Assembly: GCF_042685645.1 (NCBI RefSeq)
Contig: NZ_JBHUNX010000001.1
Location: 2,852,001-2,916,000 of the forward strand
Reading direction: 5' to 3'
DNA length: 64,000 nt
From: Salininema proteolyticum
GTDB taxonomy: Bacteria; Actinomycetota; Actinomycetes; Mycobacteriales; Micromonosporaceae
The notes below the pieces were generated by a model, which saw only the letters and a program-made list of their open reading frames with translations, had not been told where the DNA came from and did no database searches. This document shows positions 50,811 to 59,405 of the stretch, piece after piece. A program made the position numbers and the translations under genes. Numbering within the stretch: the first letter of the stretch is position 1; each line of letters opens with the position of its first letter.

Positions 50811-52213
50811 TGACGGAGAGCTCGGAGGCCTGGCCGCACATGACCGGCTGGGAGAAGGCCAAGACCACGGCCCTGCACACGCTTCCGGCGCTGTTGGGAG
50901 GCGGGGTCATGGCGCGCAACCGGACTCGCGCCGTCCTCAACCGCTTCACCGACCCGGCCATGGTCGGGCATTTCGACCGGGTGCGGGAGAAGTACCACGG
51001 GCTTCCGGTCTGGGGCCCGAGGGGAACTCTCTACCTGCTGACCGAGGCCGACGCGCGCGAGATGCTGCAGCAGTCGGCGACGGTCTTCTCGACGGCGAGC
51101 GACGAGAAGCTGGCGATGCTCGGGCGCATGCAGCCCGACGCGGTCATCCTGACCAGGGGCCCGTTGCGGGAACGGCGCAGGGAGATCAACGACAGCGCCC
51201 TGAGCTACCACCAGCCGGTCCCCGCCGATTCCGAGACGCTGGCCCGGATCGCCGAGTCGGTGATGGGCGACCTGCTCTCCAGCTCGATGGTGACCGGCTC
51301 GCTCTCCTTCGCGGCGTTGAAGTCCGCGTTGGAGAAGGTCGGGCGCCTGGTCTGCTTCGGTTCGCCGGCCCGGGACGACGACGAGTTGTCCGGCCTGGTC
51401 GACGCCCTGCGCCGGGACGGCAACTCCTTCTACCTCAAACCCGGCGCGAAGAGGCGGGTCGAGAGGAACCACGCGGACCTGATGGAGCGGATACGCTCGT
51501 ACGCCTCTCGTGCGGAGGACTTCAGCCTGGCCGCCCGGCTGTCCCACGTCCCGTTCGAGGACGAGCGGAAGCCGCTGGGGCAGATACCGCACTGGCTGAT
51601 GGCCATGTCGTTGATGACGCCGATCGCCATGCGGACGCTGACCCTGCTCGATGCCTATCCTCGCAGCCTGGCGCGGACGCGTGAGGAGCTGGACGCCGCC
51701 GACCGCCACCACCGCCGCGGCTCCGCCGGGCACCTCATGGCCCAGCCTTATTTCAAGGCCGTCATCCTCGACGCCGTCCGGCTCTACCCCGTCGTCCCCA
51801 ACATCTCGCGGGTGACCACGTCCCGGGCGCGGCTCGGCGGGGCCGAGGTAGAGGAGGACACTCCGATCCTCATTCCCGCCAACTTCCTCGCCCGGGGCAG
51901 GGCCCGCGGAGAGGACGCCGACCGGTTCAACCCCGACGCGTGGATCACCGGCGAGGCCGCCGACTCCTGCGCCTACCTGCCCTTCAGCAAGGGGCCGGGG
52001 TCGTGTCCCGGTCGCGACGTCGGCATGTTCCTCCTGCACTACACGATCGGGGCCCTGCTGCGCCGCGCCGACTTCCGCAGCCGCCGCCAGATGTTCGATC
52101 CGACCGGGCCGCTCCCGAAGGCCAACCTGCTGTGGCGGTCCGGCTGGTCCGTCACGGAGCGGACTCCGGCTCCGAAACCGACCACCGCCGTCCATTCCTA
52201 CCAGGAGGGGTGA
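50810..52213 (+). CDS. Atypical cytochrome P450
   Basis: 467 residues from ATG 50810, overlapping the previous stop by one base. Haem-thiolate loop PFSKGPGSCPGRDVG with Cys399. The K-helix ExxR motif reads DAVR (Asp321, Arg324), so the invariant Glu is Asp. The I-helix (HWLMAMSLMTPIAMRTLTLLD) lacks the AGxDT acid-alcohol pair needed for normal O2 activation; the TP motif resembles the position of Arg-Pro in CYP152 fatty-acid peroxygenases. This hints at peroxygenase chemistry on fatty acids, unproven. No reductase or ferredoxin gene is nearby. Confidence 0.85.
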   Translation: MTESSEAWPHMTGWEKAKTTALHTLPALLGGGVMARNRTRAVLNRFTDPAMVGHFDRVREKYHGLPVWGPRGTLYLLTEADAREMLQQSATVFSTASDEKLAMLGRMQPDAVILTRGPLRERRREINDSALSYHQPVPADSETLARIAESVMGDLLSSSMVTGSLSFAALKSALEKVGRLVCFGSPARDDDELSGLVDALRRDGNSFYLKPGAKRRVERNHADLMERIRSYASRAEDFSLAARLSHVPFEDERKPLGQIPHWLMAMSLMTPIAMRTLTLLDAYPRSLARTREELDAADRHHRRGSAGHLMAQPYFKAVILDAVRLYPVVPNISRVTTSRARLGGAEVEEDTPILIPANFLARGRARGEDADRFNPDAWITGEAADSCAYLPFSKGPGSCPGRDVGMFLLHYTIGALLRRADFRSRRQMFDPTGPLPKANLLWRSGWSVTERTPAPKPTTAVHSYQEG

Positions 52214-52216
52214 CCC

Positions 52217-53647
52217 GTGCCGGCCACACTGAACGCCACACATTCCGATATGGAGTCCGCGGTCTCCAAGGCCCGCGGCATAGCGCTCTGGTGGGACGAG
52301 GTGGGGTTCGCCCACCGCAGGCGTCACCTGTCCCGCTGGTGCGCCGCGATCAGCAACAACGCCAAGGACCTCGCCCGGATCTGCCATCGTGAGACGGGGA
52401 AGCCGGTTCCTACCGGGGTGCTGGAGATCGCGCTCGCTGTCAACTCGCTGCGGTGGGCGGCGGCCAACGCCCGGCCGCTGCTGGGGCAGCGGCGTCTCCG
52501 TTCGTCGGGGGCGTTTCCGGACTACACGTCGTCGCTGTGCTACCGCCCGCACGGGACGGTCGCGGTCATCGGCTCGACCGACCTGCCGCTGTACGCCGAC
52601 ATCATTCAGGTCGGGTACGCGCTGGCCGCAGGCAACTCCGTGGTGCTCAAGCCGAGCGAGTACGCTCCCGCCACCGGCCAGGCGCTGGTCCAGCTCTTCC
52701 AGCACGCCGCCACCGAGGCGCCGGTCGTCCGGGTCGTGCACGGCGACGGGAGCGTCGGGGAGGACCTGTGCCGTTCGTCCGTGGACGCGGTCTCGTTCGT
52801 CGGTTCGCGTCGGGTCGGGCGGTCGGTCATGGGCGTGTGCGCCGAGCGCCTCAAGCCGCTCGTTCTGCAGTGCGGCGGTAAGGACTCGCAGATCGTCGAT
52901 GCCGACGCCGATCCCGAGGAGGCGGCCGCCTCGGCGGTGTACGCCGCGTTCGCCGGCTCGGGCCAGGCCTCGGTGGGGATTCAGCGGGCCTTCGTCCACG
53001 CCGACGTCTACGACGTCTACCTGCGCCGCCTCACCCAGCGGGCGGCCAGGCTCACGGTCTCGGACGATCCCTGGGCCGACCTGGGGCCCTTGACGAAGCA
53101 CGAGCGCTGCCGCCAGTTGGGCTCCGCCATCGAGGAGGCCGTCGAGAACGGGGCGACGGCCGTCCTGGGAGGGCCGGAGGACTTCAGTCCGCCCTACGCG
53201 CCGCCGACGATTCTCGTGGACGCGCCCATGGACGTCCGGGTCATGCGCGAGGAGGTCCCGGGCCCGGTCCTATGCGTGACGCGGGTCGACTCGATCGCCG
53301 AGGCCAAGGCGCTGGCCGACTCCACGGCGGGCGGTATCGCCGCCTCGGTCTTCGCCCACCGCAACGCGCCGCTGCTGGCTCGTACCAGCCGGACGGGCAT
53401 GACGGCGATGAACTCGGGACTGTCGTGGGCGACCCAGCCGGCGCTGCCCTTCGGGGGCGTCGCGGGGCTCGGCCGTGTCGGCGGGCCCGACGGCCTGCGG
53501 GCCATGGCGCGGCCCAAGGCCGTGGCCGCTCCGCGGCCCGGTTTCAAGGTCCGCACTCCGCTGTTCGGGAAGCCCGGCGAGACCGGGTCCAGAGAAGTAG
53601 CCGACGCGCTGGTCAAACGGCTGCGTCGCCGATTCGGGAGGGTCTGA
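52217..53647 (+). CDS. Aldehyde-dehydrogenase-fold protein lacking catalytic residues
   Basis: 476 residues, full ALDH length. The ALDH scaffold is clear (TGKPV near 60, AAGNSVVLKPSEYAPATG, LQCGGKDSQIVDADAD, GSGQASVGIQRAFV, EEVPGPVLCVTRV). The three catalytic positions are changed: the oxyanion Asn (PWNxP) is Asp122 (STDLP), the general-base Glu (LELGGK) is Gln218 (LQCGGK), and the nucleophile Cys (GQxC) is Ser252 (GQAS). All are near-isosteric. It therefore should not oxidise aldehydes normally; it may bind NAD(P) and a fatty aldehyde structurally. One base overlaps the next gene start. Confidence 0.88.
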   Translation: MPATLNATHSDMESAVSKARGIALWWDEVGFAHRRRHLSRWCAAISNNAKDLARICHRETGKPVPTGVLEIALAVNSLRWAAANARPLLGQRRLRSSGAFPDYTSSLCYRPHGTVAVIGSTDLPLYADIIQVGYALAAGNSVVLKPSEYAPATGQALVQLFQHAATEAPVVRVVHGDGSVGEDLCRSSVDAVSFVGSRRVGRSVMGVCAERLKPLVLQCGGKDSQIVDADADPEEAAASAVYAAFAGSGQASVGIQRAFVHADVYDVYLRRLTQRAARLTVSDDPWADLGPLTKHERCRQLGSAIEEAVENGATAVLGGPEDFSPPYAPPTILVDAPMDVRVMREEVPGPVLCVTRVDSIAEAKALADSTAGGIAASVFAHRNAPLLARTSRTGMTAMNSGLSWATQPALPFGGVAGLGRVGGPDGLRAMARPKAVAAPRPGFKVRTPLFGKPGETGSREVADALVKRLRRRFGRV

Positions 53648-55470
53648 TGGCTGTCGATCGCGCCGGCTCGGTTCCGGGGAGGAAGTCCGGGAAGAGCACG
53701 CACAAGACGAAGAACGGGAAGGGTCCGGGCAGGGAATGGCATGAGAAGCCGTTCCCGCTGGCGGTCCTGGACCTCGCCCGCATCCGCGACAGGATGCGGG
53801 AGGAGAACCTGCACGACACCTACGTCTTCGGCGGCGAGGCCACTCGGCGGGCCGTGGCCGAGGGGCGGCTGCCCTGGCACCGGACGTACGACGGGTCGGG
53901 CTACGCCGCCGACGACGTCGACATGGGCCGCGCCTGGACGCGTTTCGACCGCAACCAGAACCTGGAGGACATCGAGCCGAAGTTCGGCATGTTCGACCCC
54001 TCTCCGCGCGACGTCAGCGAGGCGCTGCTCAAGAGGGAGACGTTCCAGCCGGCCGAGATCGTCAACGTCCTGGCCGCCGCCTGGATCCAGTTCGAGAACC
54101 ACGACTGGTTCTTCCACGGCGAGTCGCCGGCGGACCATCCCATGGAGGTGCCGCTGTCGGACTCGGACCCGTGGACGGACCGGCCCATGTGCGTGCGGCG
54201 GACCATGCCGGACCCCACCCAGACGGGGCTGGACCATCCGAGCACCTTCATCAACACCCGCACCCACTGGTGGGACGGCTCGCAGATCTACGGCGTCTCC
54301 GAAGAGCAGAACAGGGCGATGCGCACCGGGGAGCACGGCAAGATGATCGTTGACGACTTCGGACGCCTCCCGCTGGAGTCCGACCCGGGGCTCGGCGGGA
54401 TCGAGCGGACCGGCTTCAACGAGAACTGGTGGGTGGGCCTGTCGCTGCTGCACACGCTGTTCGTCAAGGAGCACAACGCGATCTGCGACATGCTCGCGCG
54501 CAAGTACCGCCGGTGGGGCGACGAGCGGCTGTTCCAGACGGCCCGGCTGGTCAACGCCGCGCTCATGGCCAAGATCCACACCGTCGAGTGGACCCCGGCC
54601 GTCCTGCCCAACCGCGTCACCCGGTTCGCCATGAACTGCAACTGGTACGGCGCGCTGGGCAAGACAGTGCGCGAGAAGTTCGGGCGCGTCTCGCGGAACG
54701 AGGCGGTGTCGGGGATCCCCGGCTCGCCCTCCGACCACCACGCGGCGGCGTACTCGCTCACCGAGGAGTTCGTCACCAGCTACCGTCTCCATCCGCTCAT
54801 CCCCGACGAGTTCCGGATCCGCTCCCACAGGGACGGCTCCCTCATCTCCGAGACGGGGTTCATGGAGCTGCAGGGCAACGGGACGAGGGACGCCACGGAC
54901 CTCTACGGGGCCGACAACATCCTCTACTCGTTCGCCACCAGCCATCCGGGGGCGATCACCCTGCACAACCACCCCGACGCCCTGCGGGACCTCGCGAAGG
55001 TCAACGGGGAGCACGTCGACCTGGGGACGATCGACGTCCTGCGCGACCGCGAGCGCCTGGTCCCCCGGTACAACGACTTCCGGCGGATGGTGGGCAAGGC
55101 GCCGGTCGAGCGGTTCGCCGACCTCTCGCCGAACGCGCGGTGGGTCGAGGAGATGCGGGAGGTCTACGACGACCGGATCGAGGCGGTCGACGCCATGGTG
55201 GGTATGTACGCCGAACAGCCCCCGGAGGGGTTCGGGTTCTCCGATACGGCCTTCCGGGTATTCGTCCTGATGGCGTCCCGGAGGCTCAAGTCCGACCGGT
55301 TCTTCACCGACGACTACCGGCCGGAAGTGTACACCCCCGAGGGAATGCGCTGGATCGAGGACAACTCGATGTCGACCATTCTCTGTCGCCACCATCCCCG
55401 TCTGGCGCCTCACCTGGACGGGGTGAATAATGTATTCGCGCCCTGGCCGAAATATGATCGGGGCTCATGA
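53647..55470 (+). CDS. Haem fatty-acid alpha-dioxygenase-like protein (animal-haem-peroxidase superfamily)
   Basis: 607 residues from ATG 53647, sharing one base with the ALDH-like stop. Distal haem His152 is in QFENHDWFFHG, and YRLHPLIPD gives catalytic-type Tyr379 and proximal His382; plant alpha-dioxygenases use Tyr379/His382 and an HDW distal site. TRTHWWDGSQIYG (205-217) is another hallmark. The expected reaction adds O2 at C2 of a free fatty acid, giving 2-hydroperoxy acid. Because Tyr is present, plain peroxidase activity is not the only option. No signal peptide is seen, so intracellular. Confidence 0.88.
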   Translation: MAVDRAGSVPGRKSGKSTHKTKNGKGPGREWHEKPFPLAVLDLARIRDRMREENLHDTYVFGGEATRRAVAEGRLPWHRTYDGSGYAADDVDMGRAWTRFDRNQNLEDIEPKFGMFDPSPRDVSEALLKRETFQPAEIVNVLAAAWIQFENHDWFFHGESPADHPMEVPLSDSDPWTDRPMCVRRTMPDPTQTGLDHPSTFINTRTHWWDGSQIYGVSEEQNRAMRTGEHGKMIVDDFGRLPLESDPGLGGIERTGFNENWWVGLSLLHTLFVKEHNAICDMLARKYRRWGDERLFQTARLVNAALMAKIHTVEWTPAVLPNRVTRFAMNCNWYGALGKTVREKFGRVSRNEAVSGIPGSPSDHHAAAYSLTEEFVTSYRLHPLIPDEFRIRSHRDGSLISETGFMELQGNGTRDATDLYGADNILYSFATSHPGAITLHNHPDALRDLAKVNGEHVDLGTIDVLRDRERLVPRYNDFRRMVGKAPVERFADLSPNARWVEEMREVYDDRIEAVDAMVGMYAEQPPEGFGFSDTAFRVFVLMASRRLKSDRFFTDDYRPEVYTPEGMRWIEDNSMSTILCRHHPRLAPHLDGVNNVFAPWPKYDRGS

Positions 55471-55489
55471 CACCCAGTGAGGAGTACCA

Positions 55490-56917
55490 GTGAGCGAACC
55501 TGCGCCGAAGACCGACCTGTGGGAGACGAGGCCGACCTTCCTTCATTCGGACAAAGCGATAGCGCGGTACATAGGGCGTCCCGCGGCGCAGTTCCTCAAG
55601 ATCGAGCCCGCCGGCGGGCTCGTTCTTCTTTTGTGCGCCGTGGCGGCCCTGGTCTGGGCGAACTCGGCCGCCGGGTCGACCTACGGCGAGTTCTGGCACA
55701 CCGAGATCACCGTGGACCTGCACGTCACGTCCGTGTCGATGTCCCTGCAGCACTGGGTCAACGACGGGCTGATGGCACTGTTCTTCTTCGTGGTGGGCCT
55801 CGAGATCAAGTCGGAGATCGTCTCCGGCGAGCTGGCCAACCCGAAGGCGGCGGTCACGCCGATCGCGGCGGCGCTGGGCGGGATGATCGTGCCCGCCGCG
55901 CTCTTCTTCGCCTTCAACGGCGGCACGCCGGGCGCCGACGGCTGGGGCATCCCCATGGCCACCGACATCGCCTTCGCGCTCGGGGTCGTGGCCCTGTTCG
56001 GCAAGCGCATCCCCTCGCCGGCGCGTATCTTCCTGCTGACGCTCGCCATCGTCGACGACCTCGGCGCGATTCTCGTCATCGCCGTCTTCTACACCGCCTC
56101 GCTCTCCTCCGCCTGGCTGGCGGTGGGCGTGGCCATCGTCGCCGTCGTGGTGCTGATGCGGCTCCTGCGCGTCTGGTCGCCGACGGTGTACGTCATCCTC
56201 GGCGTCGCGCTGTGGTTCGCGCTCTTGCAGAGCGGCGTCCACGCCACCATCGCCGGCGTCGTCATGGGCCTGCTGTTCAGCGCCCGTCCCCTGTTCAACC
56301 CCGAGGCCACCCGTTCGCGCCTGAGCCAGAAGGTCCTGACGCCGCTGGACTCGGAGGACACGCGCAAGATCGAGCTGCTCGGCCGCGAGTCGCAGCCTCC
56401 GTCCGAACGGATCCAGCGTCGCCTCCACCCCTTCTCGACGTTCTTCGTCCTGCCGGTCTTCGCCCTGGCCAACGCCGGCGTCCCGGTCACCGGGGACGCG
56501 CTCAGGGAGGCCTTCTCCCACAACGTCACCATCGGCATCGTGGTCGGACTGCTGGTCGGCAAGTTCGTCGGCGTGATGGGAACGTCGTGGCTGGTCGTCA
56601 AGCTGGGTTGGGGTTCGAGGCCGAACAACACCTCGTGGGGCGTCATGGCCGGCCTGGCCATCGCCGCGGGGATCGGTTTCACCGTCGCCCTGTTCGTCAC
56701 CGAGCTGGCCTTCAGCGGGTCGGAGCTGCTCGACCAGGCCAAGATCGGCGTGCTGGCCGCTTCGGCGATCGCGGCGCTGCTGGCCGTCCTGTTCCTGGCG
56801 ATAGCCACCCGCGGTTCCAAGGGCGCCGCCGCGTCGTCAGATTCTGAGGCGACGGCCGGCGGCGACGGATCGGTGAAGTCCCCCGCCCTGGGCGACCCCG
56901 TCGACCCGCGCGGCTAG
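55490..56917 (+). CDS. nhaA: NhaA-type Na+/H+ antiporter
   Basis: 475 residues, 19 bp after the dioxygenase. Twelve-helix NhaA core with GGLVLLLCAVAALVWANS, NDGLMALFFFVVGLEIK, TDIAFALGVVALFGKRIP and LAIVDDLGAILVIAVFYT, the last carrying the two transport Asp residues. C-terminal Ala/Ser/Gly-rich tail of ~30 residues. Being last in the alpha-oxidation operon is odd; it could serve ion balance in a halotolerant strain or simply share the transcript. Followed by a strong terminator. Confidence 0.93.
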   Translation: MSEPAPKTDLWETRPTFLHSDKAIARYIGRPAAQFLKIEPAGGLVLLLCAVAALVWANSAAGSTYGEFWHTEITVDLHVTSVSMSLQHWVNDGLMALFFFVVGLEIKSEIVSGELANPKAAVTPIAAALGGMIVPAALFFAFNGGTPGADGWGIPMATDIAFALGVVALFGKRIPSPARIFLLTLAIVDDLGAILVIAVFYTASLSSAWLAVGVAIVAVVVLMRLLRVWSPTVYVILGVALWFALLQSGVHATIAGVVMGLLFSARPLFNPEATRSRLSQKVLTPLDSEDTRKIELLGRESQPPSERIQRRLHPFSTFFVLPVFALANAGVPVTGDALREAFSHNVTIGIVVGLLVGKFVGVMGTSWLVVKLGWGSRPNNTSWGVMAGLAIAAGIGFTVALFVTELAFSGSELLDQAKIGVLAASAIAALLAVLFLAIATRGSKGAAASSDSEATAGGDGSVKSPALGDPVDPRG

Positions 56918-56939
56918 AGCCGAGTACTGCCGTGTGAAA

Positions 56940-56970
56940 AACGGGGGCGGGCCCGAAGCCCGCCCCCGTT
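56940..56970. terminator. Bidirectional rho-independent terminator
   Basis: Perfect 13-bp stem AACGGGGGCGGGC (56940-56952) with complement 56958-56970 and CCGAA loop, followed by TTT on the plus side and preceded by GAAAA on the minus side. Ends both the nhaA operon and the GNAT gene. Confidence 0.9.
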
Positions 56971-56989
56971 TTTCACGCCCTCTGAGGGC

Positions 56990-58000
56990 TCATGCCTTCT
57001 TGACGTATTCCGCGTAGACCTCGACGGTCTGGAAGCCCATCATGTCGTTGATGCGGTTCATGTGGGTGTTCGTGTCAGCGTTGCCGGTGCGCAGGCGCTT
57101 CACCCCGGGGAACTCCTCGCGGAGGCGTCGCAAGTTCTCGATCTTGACGCGGATGCCGAGCTTCTTGCCCCGGTGAGCGGGGTCGACCAGCGTCATGCCC
57201 TGCCCGGCGAAGTCCGCGTCCTTGCTCGGCACCGTGTACTGGGTGAGGGCGGCGACCTCGTCGTTCTCGTCGAGGGCCACGGTGTTGATGCCGAAGGAGC
57301 CCCGCGCGGCGAGGCTCCGCTCGGCCTCGCGCATCCGCTCGGCGTCCATCTGGAAGTCCTCCATGTCGACGTCGCCGGTCGGCGCTTCGCTGAGGAAGAT
57401 GCCCATCAGGCGGCAGAAGGAGTCGACGACCTCGTCCGGGGCGGATCCCATCCACGTCAGGGTCCGGTAGCCGGGCGAGGCGGCCTTCGACTCGTCGAGG
57501 AGCCCCTGCTCCCGCTCCCCCAGGGCGTCGACGTCGGCGCCCCGGTTCAGCTCCCGGAGGCTGATCTTGAAGCCGTTCTTCGCCAACAGCTCGGAGGCCG
57601 CCGGACTGCGGAAGGGCCCGCCCTCGGCCGGTTCCCGGGCGGCGCACATGAAGGTGGTGCGGCCGTTATCACCGGCGGTCCGAACCGCGTCGTCGAGCAG
57701 TGCCTGCCCGACGCCCTCGCGCCTGCGGTCGGGGTCGACCGCTCCGGTGATGGTGGCGAGGTGTTTGTTCTCCCGGTCGTTGAGGGTGATACTGGAGCAC
57801 CCGGCGAGCCTGCCGTCCTTCCACACGCCGCGGCGCAGAGTGCGGTGGCCGGGAAACTCGTTGCCGAAGCCTGCCCGGAAGGCCTCCTCCACGGGAGGCG
57901 GGTTGCCTTGGCGCTCTTGCTCGTGAACGGTCTTGGTCAGCCGCCACAGCTCGTCGACGACGGCGGGATCGGAGACGTCCAGGTTATCTATCTGCATCAT
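56990..58000 (-). CDS. Double-domain GNAT acetyltransferase-like protein (copy 1)
   Basis: 336 residues from ATG 58000. Two GNAT-like halves: acetyl-CoA loop DRRREGVGQALLDDAVRTAG (~90-109) in the first, and DPAHRGKKLGIRVKIENLR (~283-301) in the second. Close tandem paralogue of the next gene. Double-GNAT proteins of actinomycetes include mycothiol synthase-like and other acetyltransferases; the substrate is unknown. Ends at the shared terminator. Confidence 0.88.
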   Translation of the reverse strand: MMQIDNLDVSDPAVVDELWRLTKTVHEQERQGNPPPVEEAFRAGFGNEFPGHRTLRRGVWKDGRLAGCSSITLNDRENKHLATITGAVDPDRRREGVGQALLDDAVRTAGDNGRTTFMCAAREPAEGGPFRSPAASELLAKNGFKISLRELNRGADVDALGEREQGLLDESKAASPGYRTLTWMGSAPDEVVDSFCRLMGIFLSEAPTGDVDMEDFQMDAERMREAERSLAARGSFGINTVALDENDEVAALTQYTVPSKDADFAGQGMTLVDPAHRGKKLGIRVKIENLRRLREEFPGVKRLRTGNADTNTHMNRINDMMGFQTVEVYAEYVKKA

Positions 58001-58050
58001 TGGATTGTGCCCCAAGCATTTCGAACTGACAATCGAATTAGGCCCCGGGC

Positions 58051-59058
58051 TCACAGCTCCTTGAGGTACTCGACGTCGATCTCGACGCTCCGGAACCCCA
58101 ACCTCTCGTTGATCCGGTTCATGTGCTCGTTGGTCTCGGCGTTGGCGGTCAGCAGCCTTTCGACCTCCGGCGCCTCCTCGCGGAGCCTCCGGAGGTTCGC
58201 GATCTTCACGCGAGTGCCGAGCCGGCGGCCCCGGTGGGCGGGGTCGACCAGCGTCATGCCCTGGTTCGCGTAGTCCACGCCGGCGGGGACCATGTACTCG
58301 GTGATGGCGGCCACCTCTCCGTCCCCGTCGAGGGCGACGGTGGTCACCAGGGTCATGCCCCGGGCCGCGAAGCCCCGCTCCTCCCCGCGCTGGCGTTCGG
58401 GGGTCATCTGGAAGTCCTCCAAGTCCAGTTCCCCGGTGGGCATCTCGCCGAGCAGCTTGGCGAAGAGGCGGCAGAAGGACTCGATGACGTCCTCGGGGCA
58501 GGGGCCCACCCAGGTCCGGATCCGGTAGCCCGGAGAGGCCGCCACCGATTCCTCGAACAGCTCCCGCTCCTCTTCCTCCCCCAGAGCCGCGACGGGGGCC
58601 ATCCGGGAGTGCTCGCGCAGGTTGAATCGGAAGCCGTTCTTGAGTTTGAGCCTCGTCGCGGCCGGGGAGCGGTCGGGCCCGTCCTCGGCCTGTTCGTAGG
58701 CGAAGCCGAGGACCCTGGTCCGGCCGGCCTTCCCGGCGACGCGGAGCGCGTCCTCCACCAGGGCCTGGCCCAGGCCTCTGCGGCGCCGGGCGGGGTCGAC
58801 CACTTCCCGGAGGAAGGCGAGGTCCTTGTTCTCCAGTTCGAAGACGGTGACGGTGTGGTATCCGACGAGCCTGTCGCCCTCCCAGATCCCGCGGCGGAAG
58901 TGGCGCTCCCCGGTATCGGTGTGGGCGAGGCGGCCCCGGAAGGACTTCTCGGTCGGAGGAGGGGTGCCCTCCCGGTCGTGCGCGTAGGACGCCGCGGTGA
59001 GGCGCCACATCTCGTCGGCGGTGCGGGGGTCGGCTGCGTCGAGGTCAACTATGTCCAT
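58051..59058 (-). CDS. Double-domain GNAT acetyltransferase-like protein (copy 2)
   Basis: 335 residues, collinear with copy 1: PARRRRGLGQALVEDALRVAG (~92) and DPAHRGRRLGTRVKIANLRRL (second half) carry the two acetyl-CoA loops. The N- and C-termini also match copy 1 (e.g. RTADEMWRLT versus VVDELWRLT; HMNRINERLGF versus HMNRINDMMGF), showing recent tandem duplication. 50 bp separate the two genes, so likely one transcript. Confidence 0.88.
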   Translation of the reverse strand: MDIVDLDAADPRTADEMWRLTAASYAHDREGTPPPTEKSFRGRLAHTDTGERHFRRGIWEGDRLVGYHTVTVFELENKDLAFLREVVDPARRRRGLGQALVEDALRVAGKAGRTRVLGFAYEQAEDGPDRSPAATRLKLKNGFRFNLREHSRMAPVAALGEEEERELFEESVAASPGYRIRTWVGPCPEDVIESFCRLFAKLLGEMPTGELDLEDFQMTPERQRGEERGFAARGMTLVTTVALDGDGEVAAITEYMVPAGVDYANQGMTLVDPAHRGRRLGTRVKIANLRRLREEAPEVERLLTANAETNEHMNRINERLGFRSVEIDVEYLKEL

Positions 59059-59405
59059 TGATTGATTGTGAACCGGGGCCCGGGACGGGGCAATCGATTA
59101 AACGCCCCGAACGCAGAGGAGCGCCGCGTCCGACGGGGTCGGGCGCGGCGCTGTCGTCAATCGCCATATACGCTACTTTCTGCAGACTTTATTCTCTGGG
59201 GCCGCTGGGCCCGGGGTCGGACAGCTCTATCGCCCCCTTCCTTCTCGGCAACGGCAGGTCCTGTGCGATTTTCATGCCCTCATCCACATCGTAAGGTCTC
59301 AGGGGCTCGAGTAATGACATCCGCGTGAAAAAGGCGGAGGCTGTCCGGATGGCGACAGCGAAGGGCCCGCGGGAGAGAATCCCGCGGGCCCTTCGCTCGG
59401 TCCTG
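59059..59405. other. 347-bp intergenic region
   Basis: Holds the upstream region of the GNAT pair, including TTGATTGATTGTGAA near 59060, an AT-richer stretch at 59157-59200 that may carry a promoter, and the terminator at 59361-59393. No ORF or RNA was recognised. Confidence 0.6.
59361..59393. terminator. Hairpin terminator of the deoC-ALDH operon
   Basis: Perfect 14-bp stem AAGGGCCCGCGGGA (59361-59374) and complement (59380-59393), GAGAA loop, 12 bp downstream of the truncated ALDH on the minus strand. T-tract weak. Confidence 0.75.
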
